Below are positions 11,177 to 22,461 of a DNA stretch of 43,867 nucleotides, in pieces (the first letter of the stretch is position 1; each line of letters starts with the position of its first letter). The DNA lies in the NCBI RefSeq assembly GCF_029978005.1, contig NZ_JARKOZ010000185.1, positions 1 through 43,867 on the forward strand, given 5' to 3'. Under the pieces are notes generated by a model, which was given only the letters and a program-made list of their open reading frames with translations, was not told the origin of the DNA and searched no databases. This stretch comes from Solidesulfovibrio sp. (lineage in GTDB: Bacteria > Desulfobacterota > Desulfovibrionia > Desulfovibrionales > Desulfovibrionaceae). The translations under genes were made by a program, and so were the position numbers.

Positions 11177-11272
11177 ATGTTCGACGACATCGTCTTTCTG
11201 GGTTCGATCCTGGCCGCCGTGGCGGTCACCATCGCCCTGGCCGGGTATTTCGACCGGCTGCGGAGGGTCTAG
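11177..11272 (+). CDS. 31-residue membrane peptide heading the kdp operon
   Basis: A short open frame not recognised as a named family. It begins [10 protein letters not shown], has one hydrophobic helix (about residues 6-23: [18 protein letters not shown]) and ends with a positively charged tail (FDRLRRV), so the N-terminus probably faces the periplasm. GGAGG lies 7 nt upstream of the ATG, and only 2 nt separate its TAG from the kdpF start. Good ribosome binding, tight spacing and a single clean helix argue for a real gene. By position it could be a second KdpF-like stabilising subunit of the KdpFABC pump, or a sensor or regulatory peptide. This is inference. Confidence 0.65.
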   Translation: MFDDIVFLGSILAAVAVTIALAGYFDRLRRV

Positions 11273-11274
11273 CC

Positions 11275-11358
11275 ATGGGCATCGTCAGCGCCGTCCTGGC
11301 CGCGGTCCTTTTCGTCTACCTCATCCTGGCCCTGCTCAAACCGGAGATGTTCGAATGA
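11275..11358 (+). CDS. kdpF: KdpF, small subunit of the potassium-transporting ATPase
   Basis: A 27-residue single-helix peptide ([20 protein letters not shown], then LKPEMFE). The [10 protein letters not shown](M/K)F ending is diagnostic of KdpF, which sits at the KdpA/KdpB interface in the inner membrane and stabilises the complex. Its stop overlaps the kdpA start as ATGA, indicating translational coupling. Confidence 0.9.
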   Translation: MGIVSAVLAAVLFVYLILALLKPEMFE

Positions 11359-13169
11359 CCGGAAACGCGCTTTTGCAGATCGCCCTTTACCTGGCCGTCC
11401 TTCTGGGCCTGGCCTGGCCCCTGGGGGCCTACATGGCCAGGGTCTACGCCGGCCGCCCCTGCGGCCTGGACCGCCTGCTCGGCCCGGTGGAGCGTTGCCT
11501 CTACCGCCTTTGCGGCCTCGACGCGGACCGGGAGATGGACTGGAAGGCCTACGTGGCCTCCCTGATGGCCTTCACGGGCTTTTCCATTCTCCTGCTCTAT
11601 CTCCAGCAGCGCCTCCAGGCGGTCCTGCCCCTCAACCCCGACGGCTTGGCCGCCGTCGCGCCGGACCTTGCCCTCAACACCGCCGTGAGCTTTTCCACCA
11701 ACACCAACTGGCAGGCCTACGGCGGCGAAACCACCATGAGCTACCTGACCCAGATGCTGGGGCTCACCTCCCACAACTTCCTGTCGGCGGCCGCCGGCAT
11801 GGCGGTGCTGGCCGCCCTCATCCGGGGGCTCAGCCGGCGCGAGACCCAAAACCTCGGCAATTTCTGGAAAGACCTGACCCGCTCCACCCTCTACGTCCTC
11901 CTGCCGTTGTCCGTGGTCCTGGCCCTGCTCCTGGTCTGGCAGGGAGTGCCCCAGACCTTCCAGGGCGCGGCCACGGCCACGCTCCTCGAGCCCACGGACT
12001 ACGACAGCCCGGTCAAGGACGCTTCGGGCGCGCCGGTCCTTGACGCCGCCGGCAAGGCCCAAACCGAGCCGGCGACGATGACCGAGCAGACCATCGCCCG
12101 GGGGCCGGTGGCCTCCCAGGTGGCCATCAAGCAGCTCGGCACCAACGGCGGCGGCTTTTTCAACGTCAACTCGGCCCATCCCTTCGAAAACCCGACCCCG
12201 CTGTCCAACTTCCTGGAACTGCTGTCCATCCTGCTTCTCCCGGCGGCCCTTTGCATCACCTTCGGGATCATGGTCGCGGACAGACGCCAGGGCGCGGCCG
12301 TGCTGGCGGCCATGGCGGTCATCTTCGTCGTGCTGCTGGGGGCCTGCGTCGTGGCCGAGCAGGCCGGCAACCCGGCCCTGACGCGCCTGGGCGCGGACCA
12401 GGCCGCCGCCGAGGGCGCACGCGCCCAGGCCGGCGGCAACATGGAGGGCAAGGAGGTCCGGTTCGGCATCGCCGGCTCGACCCTGTGGGCCACGGCCACC
12501 ACGGCCGCCTCCAACGGCTCGGTCAACGCCATGCACGACTCCTTCACGCCGCTTGGCGGCCTGGTTCCCATGCTCCTCATGCAGCTCGGCGAGGTGGTCT
12601 TCGGGGGCGTCGGGTCGGGGCTTTACGGCATGCTGGTCTTCGCCGTGGTGGCCGTGTTCGTGGCCGGGCTCATGGTGGGGCGCACGCCGGAATACCTCGG
12701 CAAGAAGATCGAGCCCTTCGAGATGAAGATGGCCTCGCTCGTGATCCTCATTCCGCCCTTCCTGGTCCTCATGGCCACGGCCTGGGCCGTCCTCGTGCCG
12801 AGCGCCAAGGCGGCCGTGGCCAATCCGGGCATCCACGGCTTCAGCGAGATCCTCTACGCCTTCTCCTCCATGGCCAACAACAACGGCAGCGCCTTTGCCG
12901 GGCTTTCGGCCAACGCGCCGTTCTACGACCTGGTGGGCGCGGCCTGCATGTTCCTGGGCCGCTTCTGGCTGGCCGTGCCGGTCCTGGCTATCGCCGGGTC
13001 GCTTGGCGCCAAGCGGATCGTGCCCCAGGGGCCCGGCACCCTGCCCACCCACACGCCCCTTTTCGTGGGTCTCCTCGTGGCCGTGGTCCTGGTGGTCGGG
13101 GCGCTGACCTTCATCCCGGCCCTGGCCCTGGGCCCCGTCGCCGAACACCTGGCCATGATCGGCCGCTGA
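11355..13169 (+). CDS. kdpA: KdpA, potassium-channel-like subunit of the K+ ATPase
   Basis: A 604-residue integral membrane protein, slightly longer than the roughly 557 residues of the Escherichia coli protein. It is the potassium-binding, channel-like subunit of the KdpFABC pump, with about ten helices and four degenerate selectivity-filter loops. Visible landmarks include [40 protein letters not shown] and the late [16 protein letters not shown]. All three asparagine/glycine-rich loops are strongly conserved in KdpA. It overlaps kdpF by 4 nt and precedes kdpB by 24 nt. Confidence 0.97.
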   Translation: MTGNALLQIALYLAVLLGLAWPLGAYMARVYAGRPCGLDRLLGPVERCLYRLCGLDADREMDWKAYVASLMAFTGFSILLLYLQQRLQAVLPLNPDGLAAVAPDLALNTAVSFSTNTNWQAYGGETTMSYLTQMLGLTSHNFLSAAAGMAVLAALIRGLSRRETQNLGNFWKDLTRSTLYVLLPLSVVLALLLVWQGVPQTFQGAATATLLEPTDYDSPVKDASGAPVLDAAGKAQTEPATMTEQTIARGPVASQVAIKQLGTNGGGFFNVNSAHPFENPTPLSNFLELLSILLLPAALCITFGIMVADRRQGAAVLAAMAVIFVVLLGACVVAEQAGNPALTRLGADQAAAEGARAQAGGNMEGKEVRFGIAGSTLWATATTAASNGSVNAMHDSFTPLGGLVPMLLMQLGEVVFGGVGSGLYGMLVFAVVAVFVAGLMVGRTPEYLGKKIEPFEMKMASLVILIPPFLVLMATAWAVLVPSAKAAVANPGIHGFSEILYAFSSMANNNGSAFAGLSANAPFYDLVGAACMFLGRFWLAVPVLAIAGSLGAKRIVPQGPGTLPTHTPLFVGLLVAVVLVVGALTFIPALALGPVAEHLAMIGR

Positions 13170-13193
13170 TCCGACTTTCAAGAGAGCATCGCC

Positions 13194-15272
<2,079 letters not shown>

Positions 15273-15282
15273 GGAGAAAGCC

Positions 15283-15876
15283 ATGTTTTCCGAAGCACTG
15301 AGACAATGCCGGCCGGCGTTTTTGATGCTCGTCGTCCTGACCCTGCTCACCGGCGGCGCGTACCCCGTGGTCATGACCGGCCTGGCCGGGCTCCTCTTCC
15401 CGGACCAGGCCGGCGGCAGCCTCGTCGAAAAAAACGGCCAGGTCGTCGGCTCGGCGCTCATCGGCCAGCCCTTCGCCGAGGCGGCCCATTTCCAGGGCCG
15501 GCCCTCGGCCACCGCCCCCAAGCCCTACGACGCTTCGGCCTCGTCGGGCTCCAACCTCGGGCCGACCAACCCCGACTTCCTCGACGCCGCGGCCGGACGC
15601 GCCGCCGCCCTGCGGCGGGACAACGGCGACGGCCCCGTGCCCGTGGAGCTGGTCACGGCTTCGGGCAGCGGGCTCGACCCGCACATCTCCCCGGCCGCCG
15701 CCTATTACCAGGTTCCCCGGGTGGCCCGGGCCACGGGCCTGGACCCGGCCGTGGTGCGCGACCTGGTGGCGCGCCACGTCGCGGGGCGGCAACTGGGCGT
15801 CCTCGGCGAGTCGCGCGTCAACGTCCTTGCCCTGAACCTGGCCCTCGACGCCCTGGCCGGACAGGAAAGGAAGTAG
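15283..15876 (+). CDS. kdpC: KdpC, accessory subunit of the K+ ATPase
   Basis: A 197-residue protein with one N-terminal transmembrane helix (about 10-35: [22 protein letters not shown]) and a periplasmic domain. Family motifs are clear: [30 protein letters not shown], and toward the C-terminus [18 protein letters not shown] and [10 protein letters not shown]. It stabilises the assembled KdpFABC complex. AAGGAG lies 7 nt before the ATG, and the gene follows kdpB by only 10 nt. Confidence 0.96.
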   Translation: MFSEALRQCRPAFLMLVVLTLLTGGAYPVVMTGLAGLLFPDQAGGSLVEKNGQVVGSALIGQPFAEAAHFQGRPSATAPKPYDASASSGSNLGPTNPDFLDAAAGRAAALRRDNGDGPVPVELVTASGSGLDPHISPAAAYYQVPRVARATGLDPAVVRDLVARHVAGRQLGVLGESRVNVLALNLALDALAGQERK

Positions 15877-15888
15877 GACCGCAGACGG

Positions 15889-15933
15889 GGGCGCGCCGGG
15901 GCGTCGGGCGCGGGCCCTACGCCCCGCGCGCCC
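15889..15933 (+). terminator. Strong hairpin between kdpC and kdpD
   Basis: Arms 15889-15903 and 15920-15933 pair over 14 bp of G:C with one bulged C at 15897, around a 16-nt loop. No T-run follows. It can act as a factor-dependent terminator, or as an mRNA stability element that uncouples abundant kdpFABC message from the sensor genes downstream. Confidence 0.5.
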
Positions 15934-16023
15934 TCTTGCCATCTTCCGGGGCCTGCCCCATGAAAGAACGCGACGGCTTCCCGCGAGCCGCAACCTTGCC
16001 CGTGCATCCGGAGGCTCAGCCCC

Positions 16024-18690
16024 ATGGCCGCTGATCCCGAACGCCGCCCCGACCCGGACCGGCTCCTGGAATACGTCCAGCGCGAGGAGGACAAAAAGCG
16101 CGGCGGCCGGCTGCGCATCTTCCTCGGCATGGCCCCGGGCGTCGGCAAGACCTATTCCATGCTCGAGGCGGCCCGCCTCAAGCAGGCCGAGGGCCTGGAC
16201 GTGCTCGTGGGCGTGGTCGAGACCCACGGCCGGGCCGAGACCGAGGCCCTGCTCGAAGGCCTCGCCATCCTGCCGCGCCGCGCCATCGCCTACCACGGCC
16301 ACGACCTGGCCGAGTTCGACCTGGACGCGGCCCTGGCCCGCCGGCCACAGCTGCTCCTGGTGGACGAGCTGGCCCACACCAACGCCCCGGGCTCGCGCCA
16401 TGGCAAGCGCTGGAAGGACGTGGCGGAACTGCTGGACAACGGCATCGACGTCTGGAGCACGCTCAACGTGCAGCACCTGGAGAGCCTGCGCGACGTGGTG
16501 GCGCAGATCACCGGCGTCAAGGTGCGCGAGGCCGTGCCGGACACCCTGCTCGAACAGGCCGAATCGGTGGTGCTGGTCGATCTGCCCCCCGACGACCTGC
16601 GCCAGCGCCTCAAGGAGGGCAAGGTCTACCTGCCCCGGCAGGCCGACTGGGCCTCAACCAACTTCTTCCGCCAGGGCAACCTCATGGCCCTGCGGGAGCT
16701 GGCCCTGCGGGCCACGGCCCAGCGCGCCAACACCGAAGTCCTGGTCTACCGCCACGGCCGGTCCATCCGGACCACCTGGCCCACTTCGGAGCGCATCCTG
16801 GTCTGCGTGGGCCCGTCGCCGAGTTCGGCCAGGCTGGTGCGGGCGGCCAAGCGCCTGGCCTCGGAACTGCACGCCCCCTGGCTGGCCCTGTCCATCCAGG
16901 CCGACCTGCCGCCCCAGGCCCGGGACAGCGCCCTGGGGCATCTGCGCCTGGCCGAGGAGCTCGGCGCGGAAACCTTCGTCATCTCCGGCCAGAACGTGGC
17001 CGGGGAGATCGTGGCCTTCGCCCGGCAGCAAAACGTCACCCGGATCGTGGTGGGCAAGCCCGTGCGCCGACGGCTGCGGGACTACGTTCTCGGCAGCCCC
17101 GTGGACCGGCTGATCCGGGAGTCCGAGGAGATCGACGTCCACGTCATCCGGGGCGACGCCGGCGAGGCCGTGCCCGCGCCCGCCGCCAAAAGGCCCCTGC
17201 CCGCGCCGCGCTGGCGGGGCTACCTGGCGGCCACGGGCGTCCTGGCCCTAAGCACCGGGCTTTGCGTCTCCATCTTCCCGGTCCTCGACCTGGCCAACCT
17301 CATCATGGTCTACATGCTCGGCGTCATGGCCACAGCCATCTGGCTGAGTCGCGGCGCGGCCGTCTTCGCCTCGGTCATGAGCGTGGTGGCCTTCGACTTC
17401 TTTTTCGTGCCGCCGCGCTTCAGCTTCGCCGTGTCCGACGTGCGCCACCTCATCACCTTCCTGGTCATGTTCCTGGTGGCCATGGTCATGAGCTCCATGG
17501 CCGCCAAGCTCAAGCGCCAGGCCGATGCCGCCGTCAGCGCCGGCCGGCAGAGCGCGGCCCTGGCGGCGCTGGCCCGGGAGCTCGTGGCCACGCGCGGCAC
17601 GGACAACCTCCTGGCCGTGGCCAAGCGCCACCTGGAGGACGTCTTCAAGGTCGGCGTCGTCTTCCTCCTGCCGGACGCATCGTCCGCGCTCCTGGTCAAG
17701 GCCAAGACCCCGGGAACGCCGGCCCTGCACGGCAAGGAGCTCGGCATGGCCCAGTGGGTGCTGACCAACGGCAAGCCGGCCGGCTGCGGCACGCAGACCC
17801 TGCCCGACTCGGAGACGCTTTTCCAGCCGCTCAAAGGCGCCGGCGGCGTGGTCGGGGTGGTGGCCCTGGAGGCCGGCCGGCCCGAGTCCGGCGCGCAACT
17901 GGCCTTTCCCGACCGGCAGCGGCTCCTGGAGGCCTTCCTGGCCCAGATCGCCCAGGCCCTGGAAGTGGACCGCCTGGAGGAGGCGACCCAGTCCACGCTG
18001 GTGGCCATGGAATCGGAAAAGCTCAAGTCCGGCCTGCTCTCCTCGGTGACCCACGACTTCCAGACGCCGCTGGCGGCCATTTCCGGTTCGGCGGAAGCCA
18101 TCATGGTGCTGGGCGACGACGCCGCGCCCGGGGCGGTGCGCGGCCTGGCCGAGAACATCCGGGGCGAGGCCGAACGCCTCAGCCGCCTGGTGGACAACCT
18201 CCTGCGCATGGCCAGGCTCGAGTCCGGCAAGTTCAAGCCCAACTTCCAGCCCGTGCCCCTGGAGGAGATCGTGGGCGCGGCCCTGTCCAGGCTCGGGCCC
18301 AGGCTGGAAGGCCGCTCCGTCCGGGTCGACCTGCCGGCCGACCTGCCGCTTTTGCGCGTGGACGAGGTGCTCATGGAGCAGCTGTGCGTCAACCTGCTGG
18401 AAAACGCGGCCAAGCACACCCCGGCCGGCACGGCGGTGACCATTTCCGCCAGGCGCGACAAGGACCGTGTGCTCCTTCGCGTGGAGGATCAAGGGGAGGG
18501 CCTGCCGCCCGAGGAACTGGAACGCATTTTCGAGCGCTTCTACCGGGTGCGCCGGGGGACCGGAGCCGACGGCTACGGCCTTGGGCTGGCCCTGTGCCGC
18601 CTCATCGCCAAGGTGCACGGCGGCGCGATCACGGCGACCAACGCCCCGGGCGGCGGGTTGCGGCTGGACTTGACAATTCCGGTCCGTTGA
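16024..18690 (+). CDS. kdpD: KdpD, osmosensitive K+ sensor histidine kinase
   Basis: An 888-residue membrane sensor with the standard architecture. The N-terminal KdpD cytoplasmic domain has Walker A GMAPGVGKTYSM near residue 38 and the VDELAHTNAPGSRH motif. A USP-like fold follows (about 255-375), then a four-helix DUF4118 membrane block (about 400-500) and a GAF-like linker. The kinase core has phospho-acceptor H677 in SVTHDFQTPL, an N-box (LLENAAKHTP) and a G-box (GEGLPPEELERIFERFYR; GYGLGLAL). It senses potassium limitation and phosphorylates KdpE. GGAGG lies 9 nt before the ATG. A 147-nt gap with a strong hairpin separates it from kdpC, so stoichiometry is probably kept low. Confidence 0.96.
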   Translation: MAADPERRPDPDRLLEYVQREEDKKRGGRLRIFLGMAPGVGKTYSMLEAARLKQAEGLDVLVGVVETHGRAETEALLEGLAILPRRAIAYHGHDLAEFDLDAALARRPQLLLVDELAHTNAPGSRHGKRWKDVAELLDNGIDVWSTLNVQHLESLRDVVAQITGVKVREAVPDTLLEQAESVVLVDLPPDDLRQRLKEGKVYLPRQADWASTNFFRQGNLMALRELALRATAQRANTEVLVYRHGRSIRTTWPTSERILVCVGPSPSSARLVRAAKRLASELHAPWLALSIQADLPPQARDSALGHLRLAEELGAETFVISGQNVAGEIVAFARQQNVTRIVVGKPVRRRLRDYVLGSPVDRLIRESEEIDVHVIRGDAGEAVPAPAAKRPLPAPRWRGYLAATGVLALSTGLCVSIFPVLDLANLIMVYMLGVMATAIWLSRGAAVFASVMSVVAFDFFFVPPRFSFAVSDVRHLITFLVMFLVAMVMSSMAAKLKRQADAAVSAGRQSAALAALARELVATRGTDNLLAVAKRHLEDVFKVGVVFLLPDASSALLVKAKTPGTPALHGKELGMAQWVLTNGKPAGCGTQTLPDSETLFQPLKGAGGVVGVVALEAGRPESGAQLAFPDRQRLLEAFLAQIAQALEVDRLEEATQSTLVAMESEKLKSGLLSSVTHDFQTPLAAISGSAEAIMVLGDDAAPGAVRGLAENIRGEAERLSRLVDNLLRMARLESGKFKPNFQPVPLEEIVGAALSRLGPRLEGRSVRVDLPADLPLLRVDEVLMEQLCVNLLENAAKHTPAGTAVTISARRDKDRVLLRVEDQGEGLPPEELERIFERFYRVRRGTGADGYGLGLALCRLIAKVHGGAITATNAPGGGLRLDLTIPVR

Positions 18691-18704
18691 AGGTCAGAAA
18701 AAGC

Positions 18705-19403
18705 ATGGCCGCCAACGCCCCGGAAATCCTCGTCGTGGACGACGAACAGCCCATCCGCCGCTTCCTGCGCACGGTGCTGGCCGAACAGGGCTACAAGGTC
18801 CTGGAGGCGGCCACGGGAAAGCAGGGGCTGGCCATGGCCGCCAGTCCCGGCCTGGCCCTGGTCCTGCTCGATCTGGGCCTGCCCGACCTGGACGGGCTGG
18901 AGGTCCTTTCCAGGCTGCGCGGCCTGACCGAGGCCCCGGTCATCGTGCTGTCGGCCCGGGAGACCCAGGAAGACAAGATCGCCGCCCTGGACGGCGGCGC
19001 GGTGGACTACCTGACCAAGCCCTTCGGCGTCGGCGAACTGGCCGCACGCATGCGGGTGGCCCTGCGCCTGGCGGCGATGCAAGGCGGCCCCACGGCCCGG
19101 GAGGTCGTGTCCGGGGAGTTGCGGGTGGACCTGGCCAACCGGCAAGTGGTTCTCAATGGCGAGGAGATCCACCTGACGCCCATCGAGTTCAACCTGCTGG
19201 CCTATCTGGCAAAAAACGCCGGCAAGGTGGTCACCCACCGGCAACTGCTGCAAGCGGTCTGGGGCCTCAACGCCACGGACAAGGAACACTACCTGCGCAT
19301 CTACGTCCATCAGCTGCGCCACAAGATCGAGCCCGAGCCCTCGCGCCCCCGCTACATCCGCACCGAGCCCGGAGTGGGCTACCGGTTCCTCCAGCACGAA
19401 TAG
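18705..19403 (+). CDS. kdpE: KdpE, response regulator of the kdp operon
   Basis: A 232-residue OmpR/PhoB-type regulator. The receiver domain has the acidic pocket VVDDE, phospho-acceptor D56 (LLDLGLPDLDG), T/S switch LSARE and conserved lysine in YLTKPFG. The winged-helix domain (about 130-230) ends with the usual RYIRTEPGVGYRF. Phosphorylated by KdpD, it activates kdp transcription, probably at the direct repeat 11116-11138. I place the start at the ATG following AAAAAGC, 14 nt after the kdpD stop. The longer upstream reading of this frame belongs to the kdpD coding region and is spurious. Confidence 0.95.
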   Translation: MAANAPEILVVDDEQPIRRFLRTVLAEQGYKVLEAATGKQGLAMAASPGLALVLLDLGLPDLDGLEVLSRLRGLTEAPVIVLSARETQEDKIAALDGGAVDYLTKPFGVGELAARMRVALRLAAMQGGPTAREVVSGELRVDLANRQVVLNGEEIHLTPIEFNLLAYLAKNAGKVVTHRQLLQAVWGLNATDKEHYLRIYVHQLRHKIEPEPSRPRYIRTEPGVGYRFLQHE

Positions 19404-19469
19404 GCGGGCTGCGCCGGAAGGCGGCTGCCCGGAAGCGTGGCCGGCCTCTGGGCCGCTGCCGCCGCCGGG

Positions 19470-20273
19470 TCAGCCGATGGGAAAATCCCTGGAGCCGCCC
19501 GGGCCGATGGGCGCGTTCTCCACCAGACGCAAGGTGCGGCCATTGGGCGGAATGTACCACTCCTGAAAGTACAGGGGCACGCCGCGCCCGGCGCTGACCA
19601 TGGCCCGCAGGTACAGGCCCATGGTCTCCCGCTTGACCTCGACGGCCTTGCAGACGTTGTCCGGGAATTCCAGAAACCGCATGTCCTGGGACAGGATCGT
19701 GATCGGAAGGCTGCAGTCCTGGACGAGCAGCATCTTGAAGTTGGCGGATTCGAGTTCCGGCACCGGGCGGTGCAGCATCGAGCCGAACCTGTCGGCGTTG
19801 GCGTAAAACACGCTGTAGACGAAAAACTCGTGGTTGATGCTGATCCTGCGGTCGATGCGCAGGACATTGTCCCCGGCCTGCTCCAGAAAGCCCGACCACG
19901 GCCCCCGCTCGGCGATGCGCCCGAGCCACAGCACCTGGGGGAAGATCGGCAGAAATCCCGTGCCCGCGTCGTCGAGGAAACGGCAATGCCACGGCCCCTG
20001 CATGGGCTTTCGCGGTTCGGCCACGAACGAGCCGTGCCCCTGGACGCGGCGGATGACCCCTTCCGCGGCCAGCTCGCGCAGGGCCCGCTGCACCGTGCCC
20101 AGGGCCAGCCGCGTGGCCTGGGCGATCTGGTTCTCCGCCGGCAGCTTCTCGCCGGGAGCCCAATAGCCGTTTTCGATAGCCGTCAGCACGGCCTTGCGCA
20201 ACAGGGCGTACTTGGTCGTGCCGCCGGTCCCGGAGGCGGTGAATGTTGAAAAGAACTCGAGTTTGCGTTCCAT
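19470..20273 (-). CDS. GntR-family transcriptional regulator with UTRA-like effector domain
   Basis: A 267-residue regulator. The N-terminal winged helix (about 18-85) has the GntR pattern KYALLRKAVLTAIENGYWAPGEKLPAE, then IAQATRLALGTVQRALRELAAEGVI and a wing RRVQGHGSFV. The C-terminal 160 residues resemble the HutC/UTRA ligand-binding fold but are divergent, with a VFYANADRFG core and a final FQEWYIPP strand. I use the ATG at 20273. Longer in-frame starts would add a low-complexity arginine-rich leader, and the ribosome-binding site is weak in every case. It is divergent from the UGSC-family/MFS pair and probably controls it through the 16-bp palindrome at 20457-20472. The convergent kdpE gene lies only 66 nt away, and that short gap shows no convincing terminator. 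Confidence 0.85.
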   Translation of the reverse strand: MERKLEFFSTFTASGTGGTTKYALLRKAVLTAIENGYWAPGEKLPAENQIAQATRLALGTVQRALRELAAEGVIRRVQGHGSFVAEPRKPMQGPWHCRFLDDAGTGFLPIFPQVLWLGRIAERGPWSGFLEQAGDNVLRIDRRISINHEFFVYSVFYANADRFGSMLHRPVPELESANFKMLLVQDCSLPITILSQDMRFLEFPDNVCKAVEVKRETMGLYLRAMVSAGRGVPLYFQEWYIPPNGRTLRLVENAPIGPGGSRDFPIG

Positions 20274-20456
20274 CGCTCGCCTGCTTCGCCATCCTTTCGT
20301 GAAAATCGCCGCGCCCTTGCGTGCGCCGGCTCTTCGTCGTCCCCGGGCGGCCCAGCGTCGCCCGGTCATATCCCGCGCCCCATCCCCTGGCAACAATTCC
20401 CTGCCCGCCGCCCCGGGCCTTGACAGCCTGGCCCGGACCTCGTAGACCGTCAATTA

Positions 20457-20472
20457 CTATATAGCTATATAG
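20457..20472. promoter_or_regulatory. 16-bp palindromic operator, probably for the GntR-type regulator
   Basis: CTATATAGCTATATAG is a perfect 16-bp palindrome in a GC-rich intergenic region, between the divergent GntR-type gene and the UGSC-family gene. A TTGACA hexamer lies at 20420-20425, but no good -10 is at the matching distance. Binding here would cover any promoter using the TATA-rich block. Confidence 0.6.
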
Positions 20473-20561
20473 CTTTGAAGCATTGGTGCGGACACATTCC
20501 TCGAACCTCGGCCGCAACCGACCCCAAACACGGCGCTTTCCGCGCCCGAAGGGAGGAAATC

Positions 20562-22280
20562 ATGGCGAAGGCATTCGGCAATCCCATCCTGGATCCGAGA
20601 GGCAGGCAGGAACGGACGCTGCTCAAGCTGGCCCCCCGCGTGAGCATGGAAGCCCTGCGCAACGGCCCGGTCGTCTTCTACGACAACACCAAGCTCGGCT
20701 TTTGCAACTACATGGAGGTGTTCCGGCGCATCAAAAGCAATTTCGCCGCCGCCGGCATCACCAACATCATCGACTTCCGGGAGACCGTGCGCGGGAAATC
20801 CACCCAGGACCTGAAGGACTACGCCGCCGGCAAGCTGGCCGCGGTCAAGCCCGTGGCCGCGGTCCTGGCCCTGGGCGACGTGGGCACGAGCCCGGCCACG
20901 ACCATCATGACCATCGCCATGGAGGAGCTCGGCATCCCGAGCGTGTACGTCACCTCGCCTCCCGGCTCGGACCTGGTGCGGGGCGTGGCCTTCTACCGGG
21001 CCGGCCAGCTGTGCCTGTGCCCCATCGACATCTACCAGGGCAGCAGCGTCGAGGAGATCGCCCAGAAGGTCGACGCGGTCATGCCCGTGATCTTCGAATC
21101 CCTCACCCTGCCCCCGGAAAAGCTGGCGGCGCGCGCCGCCCTGGACTTCGCCCTGGACAAGCAGGCCCCGGCCGAGGACGGCACGCTCCACCAGGCAAAG
21201 GCCCTGGAGCTCAGCGAGGCGGAGGCCGCCGAACCGGCCGCCGGCATCGAGGCCGTCACCGACCTCTTCAACGACCTGCACCTGGGCGACGGCCTGCCCA
21301 TCGTCCCGCCGACCACCGCCCGCCTGGAGCGCATGTTCTCCTACTGCCCCTTTGCGCCGGACACGATCCTGGCCCGGGAGATCGGCCCCAGCGGCAAGGA
21401 CGTCACCGTGCGCGACGTGGCCATGGCCGCGGTGATGGCCGGCTGCAAGCCGCCCCACATGCCCATCCTGGTCACGGCGTTTAAGGCCATGGCCGACAAG
21501 CGCTACAACTTCCTCCAGTCCGTGACCACGTCCCACCCGGGCGGCAACATGATCCTGGTCAGCGGCCCCCTGGCCAAGGAACTCGGCATCCACGGCCAGG
21601 CCGGCTGCCTGGGGCCGGGATTTCCCGCCAACATGACCATCGGCCGGGCCGTCAACCTCGTGCTGGTCAACACCTGCCGGGCCGTGCCGGCCTATTCCGA
21701 CCTGGCCTGCATCTCCTCCCAGGCGGAGATCTCCTTCTGCTTCGCCGAGGACCCGGCCCTGACCCCGTGGAAGACCATCAACGCCGAGCGCTTCGACGAC
21801 AAGACCACCACCGTCTACGTGCTCAAGGCCGAGCCGCCCCACGACATCATCGACTTCCTGAGCATGTCGGCCGGGGACCTCATCGACGGCATCACCGACA
21901 GCTGCACCACGCTCGGGTCCAACAACTCCTACATGCCCGGCCCCCTGGTGGTGGTGGTCACGCGCGACCACGCCTGGCTGTTTTCCCGCGAAGGCTGGAC
22001 CAAGGACGCCATCCGCCGGCACATCCACGCCTACGCCTTCCACCCCGTGCCCATGGTGCGCGGCCGGGGGCTCGTGCCGGTGCGGCCGGCCGACTTCGCC
22101 AACCGCCATCCCATGCCCGTGACCCGCTCGCCGCAGGACATCGAGATCGTGGTGGCCGGCGGCCGCGGCGGCCATTCCGCCGTCATCCTGCCCTGGGCCC
22201 TGCACAGCGAGGCCATCGTGGAGCCGGTGCTGCTGCCAAGCGGCCAGGTTCCGTCCTCGATAGAGGATTTCAAGGTGTAA
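20562..22280 (+). CDS. UGSC-family fusion protein with a degenerate redox motif
   Basis: A 572-residue cytoplasmic protein in two halves. Residues 1 to about 200 resemble the UGSC (seleno)protein family, named for a Sec-Gly-Ser-Cys motif after a GD dipeptide. Here the loop reads ALGDVGTSPATT, so the redox-active Sec/Cys position is valine (codon GTG) and the motif cysteine is serine. The remaining segment (about 230-572) is a partner domain often fused to it, with LGDGLPIVPPT, a VTTSHPGGNMILVSGP core and many glycines. Its reaction is not known to me. AGGGAGGAAATC gives a strong ribosome-binding site at 20562, so I rejected an upstream in-frame ATG at 20475. It shares an operon with an MFS anion symporter, suggesting a step in catabolism of an imported organic acid. 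This is inference. Confidence 0.72.
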   Translation: MAKAFGNPILDPRGRQERTLLKLAPRVSMEALRNGPVVFYDNTKLGFCNYMEVFRRIKSNFAAAGITNIIDFRETVRGKSTQDLKDYAAGKLAAVKPVAAVLALGDVGTSPATTIMTIAMEELGIPSVYVTSPPGSDLVRGVAFYRAGQLCLCPIDIYQGSSVEEIAQKVDAVMPVIFESLTLPPEKLAARAALDFALDKQAPAEDGTLHQAKALELSEAEAAEPAAGIEAVTDLFNDLHLGDGLPIVPPTTARLERMFSYCPFAPDTILAREIGPSGKDVTVRDVAMAAVMAGCKPPHMPILVTAFKAMADKRYNFLQSVTTSHPGGNMILVSGPLAKELGIHGQAGCLGPGFPANMTIGRAVNLVLVNTCRAVPAYSDLACISSQAEISFCFAEDPALTPWKTINAERFDDKTTTVYVLKAEPPHDIIDFLSMSAGDLIDGITDSCTTLGSNNSYMPGPLVVVVTRDHAWLFSREGWTKDAIRRHIHAYAFHPVPMVRGRGLVPVRPADFANRHPMPVTRSPQDIEIVVAGGRGGHSAVILPWALHSEAIVEPVLLPSGQVPSSIEDFKV

Positions 22281-22290
22281 CGCGCCGGGC

Positions 22291-22333
22291 GCGCCGGTCC
22301 CCGCGCCCCCGCCGGGGCGTCCGGGACCGGCGC
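22291..22333 (+). terminator. Long hairpin between the UGSC-family and MFS genes
   Basis: Arms GCGCCGGTCCC (22291-22301) and GGGACCGGCGC (22323-22333) pair over 11 bp, with a further 6-bp stem inside the loop (22304-22309 with 22314-22319). No T-run follows, so it may be a partial terminator or an mRNA-protecting element that sets relative expression of the two genes. Confidence 0.4.
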
Positions 22334-22461
22334 TTGCCCAAGGCCGGCGCGAAGAGGCAAGACGGCATCTCGTCCCCGTCCCAGGCAATGCAGGGATGCA
22401 TCACCCACGCCTGTCCCGTCCGCACGGACCGGGCGGCAAGGCGCAAAGGAGGGTTGAGCAT

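Noticed and set aside
20874-20890. Selenocysteine codon at the UGSC motif
   Set aside because: The codon is GTG (valine), not TGA, so there is no recoding signal to consider.
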